The notes under the pieces were generated by a model that saw nothing but the letters and a program-made list of their open reading frames with translations, did not search any database and was not told the DNA's origin. A DNA stretch of 10,848 nt, from contig CASBQM010000688.1 of the NCBI GenBank assembly GCA_949127645.1, positions 1 to 10,848 of the forward strand. Direction: 5' to 3'. Below, piece by piece: positions 6,168-10,848 of this stretch. The position numbers and the translations under genes were made by a program. The stretch's first letter is position 1. The number at the start of each line of letters is the position of its first letter. The DNA is from Synechococcales cyanobacterium PMM_0036. Lineage in GTDB: Bacteria; Cyanobacteriota; Cyanobacteriia; Elainellales; Elainellaceae.

Positions 6168-6940
6168 TCGACTTTTGCGCACTTTCACCCTTCGGCATGG
6201 AAGCGTGTGGAATCAGTATCACTAGCATGAGCGATAAAAGCATCAATTTTTTGAAGGACGCCCTTGCCAACCATGGATTTGTCGTCTTCCGGAAGCAGTC
6301 AGTGAACGATGCAGATTTTGTTCGCTTCCTTAAGCAGTTAGGACAGTTGACTTTTACAGTAGGTGAGACACCCGTAATAGATCAACCTTTCCTCAACACC
6401 GTCAGCAATATTGGACGCGATCGCCCCTCTAAGAGCGTTTTCCATACAGATACTAGCTACGTTGCTCAGCCACCCGCATTCACGGCTTTACGTGCTTTGA
6501 CTATACCTTCATCTGGTGGTGAAACGTTATTTTCAAATCAATATTTTGCGTATGAAACGCTACCTCAATTGGTAAAAGAGAAGTTCGCAGATGCTAAAGT
6601 TCTCCATGTAATATCTGGTTTAACTTTAGGCAAAGATCAGGAAAAGCAAAGTTGGCATCCCTTATTTAATCGGCACCCCATTTCAGGTCGCCTAGCACTC
6701 TTTTTATCAACACCGGAGCGATGTCAGGCGATCTCAGGAATAGTTCCTAGAGAAGCTGATCGGGTAATTCGGTTACTATACAAGCATTCAATCCGCAAGT
6801 TCAGGCTCTACCGTCATGAGTGGCAACAGGACGATATTGTGATCTGGGACAACCGTTGCACGATGCATCGTGCTGATCATTCAAAGGTTATTGGCGATCG
6901 AGTCTTACATCGCGGTCTTGTATTGAGCGAAGCTTCATAA
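6152..6940 (+). CDS. TauD/TfdA-family Fe(II)/2-oxoglutarate-dependent dioxygenase
   Basis: This 262-residue protein is a TauD-type oxygenase: it would use Fe(II), O2 and 2-oxoglutarate to hydroxylate or cleave an unidentified small molecule in the cytoplasm. The iron triad is visible as H98 and D100 (FHTDTSY) plus H239 (WDNRCTMHRADH). The 2-oxoglutarate ligands are T125 in GGETLF and R254 in LHRG. The N-terminal LSPFGMEACGI (11-21) followed by a helix and NHGFVVFRKQ (40-49) is the usual opening of the family. I keep the ATG at 6152 because it puts that opening at a normal distance, although no Shine-Dalgarno precedes it and the codon lies in a tandem repeat. It follows the HAD-like gene on the same strand and faces away from the MAA cluster. 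The known palythine-forming MAA oxygenase MysH belongs to the PhyH family, so a MAA role here would be by analogy only. Confidence 0.88.
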   Translation: MRRENIDFCALSPFGMEACGISITSMSDKSINFLKDALANHGFVVFRKQSVNDADFVRFLKQLGQLTFTVGETPVIDQPFLNTVSNIGRDRPSKSVFHTDTSYVAQPPAFTALRALTIPSSGGETLFSNQYFAYETLPQLVKEKFADAKVLHVISGLTLGKDQEKQSWHPLFNRHPISGRLALFLSTPERCQAISGIVPREADRVIRLLYKHSIRKFRLYRHEWQQDDIVIWDNRCTMHRADHSKVIGDRVLHRGLVLSEAS

Positions 6941-6976
6941 ATATTGAATGGACGTTACATTAGAGAGTGTTTACAA

Positions 6977-7009
6977 ACAAGACATTAAACTGTAGCCTTT
7001 CTGTCTTGT
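6977..7009. repeat. 8-bp inverted repeat downstream of the dioxygenase gene
   Basis: ACAAGACA (6977-6984) is the exact reverse complement of TGTCTTGT (7002-7009), with a 17-base loop. No T run follows, so it is not a convincing terminator alone; it may protect the 3' end of the transcript. Confidence 0.4.
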
Positions 7010-7029
7010 CCATCGGTTAATGCAAAGGC

Positions 7030-7063
7030 GCATACATTGTTGAGAAATTACCGATATGTATGC
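7030..7063. repeat. Second 8-bp inverted repeat before the terminator
   Basis: GCATACAT (7030-7037) is the exact reverse complement of ATGTATGC (7056-7063), with an 18-base loop. With the previous hairpin and the terminator at 7090 it makes three hairpins in about 150 bases between converging genes. Confidence 0.4.
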
Positions 7064-7089
7064 AGACTCATTAGTAGATGTTGTTGAGT

Positions 7090-7127
7090 AGACTAACTTG
7101 ATGAGCGATCGCCCATCAAGTTAGTTT
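7090..7127. terminator. Palindromic, probably bidirectional rho-independent terminator
   Basis: CTAACTTGATG (7093-7103) pairs perfectly with CATCAAGTTAG (7114-7124). The stem extends outward by up to three pairs (A-U, a G-U wobble, A-U) into the following TTT. TTTT (7124-7128 region) follows on the plus strand, and AAAA/TTT context is modest on the other strand. The 10-base loop is A + HIP1 GCGATCGC + C, so the whole is a 32-base palindrome with one mismatched position. It sits between the converging dioxygenase gene and the COG4705-type gene and starts 11 bases past the latter's stop, so it can serve both. Confidence 0.85.
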
Positions 7128-7137
7128 TAACGCGAAG

Positions 7138-7893
7138 TTAGGGCTTCAACGCAGGTCTATTTCTCCTTACGGTTAACACAATAAAAAACGCAAGGATTGT
7201 CGCAAGCACTAAAGAGGAACCGATCGTGCCATAACCCAGACCACCCTTCTCATGGGTTTTGGTTAGAAAGTCTCCTACTGTCGCCCCTAGAGGACGGGTT
7301 AAAACAAACGCAATCCAAAACAGCGCAATTCTAGAAATCTGAGTGTAGTATGTCGCCAGAATCACCAGCCCGATTAAGGTGGAAATCAGCAGCGCTCCTC
7401 CAGCAAAACCTAGACCTGAAGTATCGGCTAAGAAATCACCCAAAGCAGTTCCTAATGTGTTTGAAACCAAAATTGCAGTCCAATACAGTAGCTCCATCTT
7501 GGATGATTTGACGTTATCAACCGATAAAGAGCCGACTGTGAAACGCCAGAACGCCAAGACTGCAATTAATAGGGATAGAAGAATGATAGATCCGTTGACA
7601 TAACCCAGCTTCAACGTACGATCTATAAAGTCTGACATTGTGGTACCAGCGGTGCTAGTTGTCAGAATGACAGTCCAGTAGAGCATCGGATTATAGCTTT
7701 TTGAGACTAGCTGGGTGACTAGAGAAATCAGGAACAAACTAATCAAGATGATAGAACTAATCGCGTAGCCAACATTCAGAGTCATGGATAATAGATCGCC
7801 TGCTGTTTCACCCAGTGTGGTGGCGCAGATCTTCATAATCCAAAAATACAGGGTGATTTCGGGAAGTTTACTGATTGCAGCTTGTTTATTCAT
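7138..7893 (-). CDS. COG4705-type multi-pass membrane protein, copy 1
   Basis: A 251-residue inner-membrane protein of the uncharacterised COG4705 type. It is made of four repeated units, each starting with a YFW/LYW/LFW helix and carrying a G-x4-D signature. These are GETAGD (28-33), GTTMSD (83-88), GTALGD (148-153) and GATVGD (203-208), each followed by a second hydrophobic helix, so about eight membrane spans. The regular Asp residues inside membrane repeats suggest an ion or small-molecule channel or transporter, but no function is established to my knowledge. The start is ATG 7893-7891; no good Shine-Dalgarno is visible (AGTAGTCTCC precedes it). Its promoter region holds the same 19-bp element as the operon of copy 2. 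It is probably a single-gene unit ending in the strong terminator. It is clearly homologous along its full length to the 8476-9243 protein. Confidence 0.87.
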   Translation of the reverse strand: MNKQAAISKLPEITLYFWIMKICATTLGETAGDLLSMTLNVGYAISSIILISLFLISLVTQLVSKSYNPMLYWTVILTTSTAGTTMSDFIDRTLKLGYVNGSIILLSLLIAVLAFWRFTVGSLSVDNVKSSKMELLYWTAILVSNTLGTALGDFLADTSGLGFAGGALLISTLIGLVILATYYTQISRIALFWIAFVLTRPLGATVGDFLTKTHEKGGLGYGTIGSSLVLATILAFFIVLTVRRNRPALKP

Positions 7894-7924
7894 GGAGACT
7901 ACTTATGCTTTAAGTTTCTGCCTC

Positions 7925-7959
7925 ACTATAAAGTGTAAATGTCAAGAACTTGGAAAGAT
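7925..7959 (-). promoter_or_regulatory. Promoter with shared 19-bp element, upstream of COG4705 copy 1
   Basis: On the minus strand ATCTTTCCAAGTTCTTGAC (7959-7941) is identical to the element at 9658-9640. It ends in TTGAC(A), then after 9 bases comes TATAGT (7930-7925), a good -10. A nine-base gap is too short for a normal -35 but suits a response-regulator box replacing it. CTTTCC and CTTGAC are direct half-sites 11 bases apart, as bound by OmpR/PhoB-class activators. A CAAG-N2-CTTG dyad is an alternative reading. The start site would lie near 7918, about 25 bases before the ATG. A further 10-bp repeat, TAAGTGAACA, lies at 7959-7968 and 8015-8024. Confidence 0.65.
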
Positions 7960-8100
7960 AAGTGAACAGTCTATAAGGTGAAGATGTCTGCGTTCAGACT
8001 CTAAAGTAGAAACTTAAGTGAACAATTTATGTCACAAATTTCTTGATTATTCAGAAAATATTAAGATCTGCGAGAAACCGTTTTTTCCAACAAAGAATAC

Positions 8101-8460
8101 TTACTTTTTTAGATGCGCTGGCAGCTCGTCGTAACATTCTTGAGGCTTTCGAGAACCAGACAATGTTAGAATATCGTACCAACCGTTGTAATCGTAAAGC
8201 ACAACAGCCGAAAGCTGAGGATCGTTGCGATCGATCACTTGTAGCACCTCCGGATCGCTAACGTTCTGCCGCTGAATATAGTTGATGGTGCCATCGTCTT
8301 CAGTCTCCTGAAAATGAATGGCTCCAACTCCATATTGAAGGAAGCCTTGCCAAGCCAAGCCGAGAATTTGATCGCGGTACTGCTTAAGATTAGCAAATGC
8401 TGCCTGCTGTCTGCGTTCTTTAGACAGTTTGCGAAGTTTGAAGCCAAATCTCTTAGCCAT
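8101..8460 (-). CDS. Hypothetical protein, 119 aa, third gene of the COG4705 operon
   Basis: I do not recognise this protein. It has 119 residues, no signal peptide and no membrane span. The first 19 residues are strongly basic (MAKRFGFKLRKLSKERRQQ). A helical region follows (about 20-42). The rest looks like an alpha/beta domain, with GAIHFQETEDDGTINYIQR (46-64) and AVVLYDYNGWYDILTL (85-100) as probable strands. The start ATG 8460-8458 is 15 bases after the stop of COG4705 copy 2, so the two are almost certainly co-transcribed; the ribosome site is weak (AGAAAA). Coding is supported by length, tight operon spacing and protein-like composition. The 207 bases after its stop hold no further gene, only the promoter of copy 1 and a weak GTCTG-CGTT-CAGAC hairpin (7986-7999). 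Confidence 0.75.
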   Translation of the reverse strand: MAKRFGFKLRKLSKERRQQAAFANLKQYRDQILGLAWQGFLQYGVGAIHFQETEDDGTINYIQRQNVSDPEVLQVIDRNDPQLSAVVLYDYNGWYDILTLSGSRKPQECYDELPAHLKK

Positions 8461-8475
8461 TGCAGTTTTCTAAAT

Positions 8476-9243
8476 TTAATCTCGGTGATCGATCGATGAT
8501 AAGACGGGTCTCTTTTGCTTCAAGCTTAAATAAATTACTAGACTCAAGATTACGCACAGAAAAACTATGCTTGTGCCGATCGTCCCCCAACCTAAACCGC
8601 CATTTTCAGTCGGCTGTGAGAGGAGATCGCCGATCGATGCTCCTAATGGGCGAGTCAAAATATAGGCAATCCAAAATGCTAAAACTCCATTCATTCGGAG
8701 ATAGTAATAACCCGCTGCTATTATCGCAATGAAAGCGCCAAATACTAAAGCCGACATCGCATAACCCAATCCTGAAGTTTCTGCTAAAAGGTCTCCGGCT
8801 GAAGTGCCTAAGGCGAAGGTCAATAGAATAGCTGCCCAGTAGAACAGCTCTCTTGGAGCTGTATGAATAGAGTGCATCGCTAATGTCTTTTCGCGCAGAT
8901 ACCAAATCACAAAAACGGCTGACAAAGCAAGACCAAATACTATAGCAGTCGTGACTAAACTCACTCCAAGCTCGTCTACCAATCTATCAGTAATGAGTGT
9001 GCCAACAATACTTGTTAAAACAACCACAAGCCAGTAACTTACTGGAACATAGCGTTTGAGCCTAAACTGATTGAATAGCGCAATAAGTAGCAAGCTACCC
9101 ATGATATAAGAGGTCGTGCCTAAGCCGAGGTTCAATGTTGCTGACAAGTAATCAGCCGCAGTCTCACCCACTGTAGTTGCCAAAATCTTGATAATCCAGA
9201 AGTAGATTGTAATTTCTGGAACCCTGTTTAATATCTTCTGCAT
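8476..9243 (-). CDS. COG4705-type multi-pass membrane protein, copy 2
   Basis: A 255-residue paralogue of the 7138-7893 product with the same four-fold design. It opens with PEITIYFWIIKILATTVGE (9-27). The G-x4-D signatures are GETAAD (26-31), GTLITD (81-86), GTSAGD (146-151) and GASIGD (201-206), with about eight hydrophobic spans. The most similar parts between the copies are repeats 1, 3 and 4, including TSGLG and RPLGA. Repeat 2 diverges most, which may be where the two differ in function. The start is ATG 9243-9241 with AGGA 8 bases upstream. It lies 51 bases after the small 94-aa gene and 15 bases before the 119-aa gene, forming a three-gene operon. Function is unknown; a membrane transporter or ion-handling role is an inference from topology only. 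Confidence 0.87.
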   Translation of the reverse strand: MQKILNRVPEITIYFWIIKILATTVGETAADYLSATLNLGLGTTSYIMGSLLLIALFNQFRLKRYVPVSYWLVVVLTSIVGTLITDRLVDELGVSLVTTAIVFGLALSAVFVIWYLREKTLAMHSIHTAPRELFYWAAILLTFALGTSAGDLLAETSGLGYAMSALVFGAFIAIIAAGYYYLRMNGVLAFWIAYILTRPLGASIGDLLSQPTENGGLGWGTIGTSIVFLCVILSLVIYLSLKQKRPVLSSIDHRD

Positions 9244-9294
9244 AATCTTTTTCCTTTTTGATTTCTTGAATAGCGACGATTAGTAAAACCCTAC

Positions 9295-9579
9295 TTAAAA
9301 ACGTACAAACTGATAGGTAAAACTACCATCTTCGTGTTCCATTTCGGCGGCAACTGTCCAATTTTCTAACCTGCCCCCAAATTTTTGAATTGTTTCTTGA
9401 CTCTGAACTAGGCTTAACATCTGTCCTAAATCAGATGCTTCAGACCCAAAATCGTCATCACTATTTAGCAGCAAAATCTGAGTCAGCGAACTTGTATCTA
9501 AAGAACCTATTGAGCCGATCGACATCATAAATTGTGCAAAAGCTTTCATTACATACATTTCCCCAAAGATGTTTTCCAC
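9295..9579 (-). CDS. Hypothetical small protein (84-94 aa), first gene of the COG4705 operon
   Basis: I do not recognise this protein. From GTG 9579 it has 94 residues. In-frame ATGs at 9558 and 9549 would give 87 or 84 residues starting MYVMKAF or MKAFAQF. The GTG has the best ribosome site (AGGA, 8 bases upstream), whereas GGGGA lies 10 bases before the 9549 ATG and only 1-2 before the 9558 one. The body has a short hydrophobic N-terminal helix (AFAQFMMSIGSIGSL), an acidic middle (LLNSDDDFGSEASDL) and a C-terminal strand-like end (WTVAAEMEHEDGSFTYQFVRF without the first residue counted). It is probably cytoplasmic. It is the first gene behind the shared 19-bp promoter element and 51 bases before COG4705 copy 2. 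Confidence 0.7.
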   Translation of the reverse strand: MENIFGEMYVMKAFAQFMMSIGSIGSLDTSSLTQILLLNSDDDFGSEASDLGQMLSLVQSQETIQKFGGRLENWTVAAEMEHEDGSFTYQFVRF

Positions 9580-9623
9580 AGATGCTTTCCTACAGACAGC
9601 TCGCGTAAACCTTTGCTACCCGT

Positions 9624-9658
9624 AGCTTACAGAACGAAAGTCAAGAACTTGGAAAGAT
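9624..9658 (-). promoter_or_regulatory. Promoter with shared 19-bp element, upstream of the 94-aa gene operon
   Basis: ATCTTTCCAAGTTCTTGAC (9658-9640, minus strand) is a perfect copy of the element at 7959-7941. It is followed by T, nine bases and TAAGCT (9629-9624), exactly the position of TATAGT in the other copy. The start site would be near 9617, about 38 bases before the GTG at 9579. The element begins 16 bases after the porin stop codon, and no clear porin terminator precedes it. GCTAC-GG-GTAGC in the early leader is a short dyad. Confidence 0.65.
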
Positions 9659-9673
9659 TTAGAAACAAATTAT

Positions 9674-10848
9674 TTAGAAGCTAAAAGTTGTTCGAATGGC
9701 ACCGACAACAATATCGCTGTTGCTGTTGCTGTTACCTGGATTAATTAGCCAGATTACTCCAGGCGTGATCGAAATATTGTCATTGAGCTGGTATTTATAG
9801 AAAGCCTCAACCTGTAAAGCAGCATCTTCTCGCTGACTGCTCACGCCCGCAACACTAGGATTAGAAAATTTGAACTCAGCCTGTTGCGGTGGCATCCCTA
9901 CAATTAAACCTAAATCATTCCCTTCGTGACCCACATCATGGAATAAAATTGTTCCTGCGTATGTCCAGGTTTGTCCATCTCCCATCGCTGCCGGATCGCT
10001 CATGATGCGATCGTCAATATACCCAACCCAGCCACCAATCTCGATCGCTTTGCCCAGTTCATAGTTTGCCTCCAGCCCGTAAGCATTGGAAACGGTTGCT
10101 GGATCTTGGGTGTAGCCATTGACATAGGTCAGCCCCAGCGTTAAGGGAAAGTTAGCAGGAGTTACGGTTAGTTGACCGAAAGCCGCATAGCTACCGTTAA
10201 ATAATCCTGAACCTGGAGCAGAACTATTAGCTTCTCCAGCCAAATAGCCTAAGGTAACATTAAAGGCATCGTTGAGTTGGAAACTTGCCCCAACTCCCGT
10301 ACTTTGTCCGCCAATGTCGTAGATGGGATTGTAGTCAAAGTAGGATAAACTACCTTGCCCCTCATCATAGACGGGGCTGATAGTGTTGAGAATATCGTTA
10401 ATAGAGCCGCCTGTTCCTTCTGCTGTAATCTGAATAGTGTCGCTAAGGGGAAAAACGTACTCTAGCTGACCTAGGGTGACTTTATTATCAGTATCGGCAG
10501 CATAAGAGAAGTCAGTTTGACTCCCAAAATTAGAATCTGGCGTTTGGAAAGAGCCGATGTTACCTGCTTCCAGTTCAGCCGTGAGGCGATCGCTTCCCGT
10601 GAAGCTAGTGTTGAGGTCAAGATGGACGCGATCTTGAAACACCGTATTGTTTTGTTTTCCTGCTTCAGCGCCAAACACGTTAGCCACAGAGAAAATTGCT
10701 TCTCCTTCCAGTGTCGTTGTTGTAGAGAATTGATGGGCTTCCAGCGAAGCTGTCTGCGTCTCCAGGGCATCGACCCGTCCTCGCAGGGTGGCTAATTCAG
10801 CCGCGTACTCTCCCTGCAATCGCTGTAGGGTTGCCAAATCATCTTGAG
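9674..10848 (-). CDS. OprB-type / 'iron uptake' outer-membrane porin, C-terminal part (runs off right edge)
   Basis: The frame is open to the right edge of the window, so the N-terminus (signal peptide and SLH domain in this family) is missing. About 390 residues are visible. They begin with a coiled-coil linker, DDLATLQRLQGEYAAEL then ATLRGRVDALETQTASLE, which connects the SLH domain to the barrel in cyanobacterial porins. STTTTLEGEAIFSVANVFG opens the barrel. Alternating strands with many Gly, Asn and aromatic residues follow, and the protein ends in TTFSF, a terminal Phe as required for outer-membrane insertion. Such porins pass small solutes and iron or inorganic ions across the outer membrane. 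The TTG at 10837 could be read as a start but is internal to the linker. It lies 94 bases upstream of the 94-aa gene on the same strand. Confidence 0.9.
   Translation of the reverse strand, partial: QDDLATLQRLQGEYAAELATLRGRVDALETQTASLEAHQFSTTTTLEGEAIFSVANVFGAEAGKQNNTVFQDRVHLDLNTSFTGSDRLTAELEAGNIGSFQTPDSNFGSQTDFSYAADTDNKVTLGQLEYVFPLSDTIQITAEGTGGSINDILNTISPVYDEGQGSLSYFDYNPIYDIGGQSTGVGASFQLNDAFNVTLGYLAGEANSSAPGSGLFNGSYAAFGQLTVTPANFPLTLGLTYVNGYTQDPATVSNAYGLEANYELGKAIEIGGWVGYIDDRIMSDPAAMGDGQTWTYAGTILFHDVGHEGNDLGLIVGMPPQQAEFKFSNPSVAGVSSQREDAALQVEAFYKYQLNDNISITPGVIWLINPGNSNSNSDIVVGAIRTTFSF

Noticed and set aside
7941..9658. The two 19-bp copies as ends of a mobile element
   Set aside because: They are direct, not inverted, the interval encodes no transposase or integrase, and each copy sits at the same place relative to a candidate -10.
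10835..10837. TTG at 10837 as the true start of the porin gene
   Set aside because: The frame stays open to the window edge and the residues around it (QDDLATLQRL) are the interior linker of SLH-OprB porins, so the gene is cut by the edge.
1..10848. tRNA, rRNA, insertion sequence, prophage or CRISPR content
   Set aside because: I looked for these on both strands and saw nothing supporting any of them.

Overview
The window is cyanobacterial chromosome. Five copies of the HIP1 octamer GCGATCGC lie at 155, 1284, 3034, 7105 and 10586, where well under one is expected by chance. The gene content also fits: a CcsB-type cytochrome c biogenesis protein, a complete mycosporine-like amino acid (MAA) sunscreen cluster, and an OprB-type 'iron uptake' porin. 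I cannot name the species; a filamentous or subsection I cyanobacterium with an MAA cluster fits.

Layout, left to right. (1) 1-297, minus: N-terminal 99 codons of ccsB, cut by the window edge. (2) 443-5038, minus: mysA-mysB-mysC-mysD, transcribed right to left. mysA and mysB overlap by 4 bases and mysC and mysD lie 2 bases apart. mysB and mysC are separated by 104 bases holding a long imperfect hairpin. Together the enzymes make 4-deoxygadusol from a C7 sugar phosphate (MysA, MysB), add glycine to give mycosporine-glycine (MysC), and add a second amino acid to give shinorine or porphyra-334 type MAAs (MysD). (3) 5392-6940, plus, divergent from mysA: a HAD-fold protein whose catalytic Asp motif is replaced, then a TauD-type Fe(II)/2-oxoglutarate dioxygenase with an intact active site. 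The dioxygenase start codon lies inside the last of four 16-bp tandem repeats, which also form two decoy seven-residue ORFs. (4) 6941-7137: convergent intergenic region ending in a strong palindromic terminator whose loop is a HIP1 site. (5) 7138-9579, minus: two paralogous multi-pass membrane proteins of the uncharacterised COG4705 type, each with a four-fold internal repeat, and two small proteins I do not recognise. A perfect 19-bp promoter element is present upstream of both transcription units, at the same distance from a candidate -10, so they are probably co-regulated. (6) 9674-10848, minus: C-terminal part of an outer-membrane porin, continuing off the right edge.

The two items most likely to be undescribed are the COG4705 pair with its shared operator and two orphan small proteins, and the nucleophile-less HAD plus TauD pair facing the MAA cluster, which could be a tailoring or regulatory addition to it. 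Both readings are inferences from layout and motifs.
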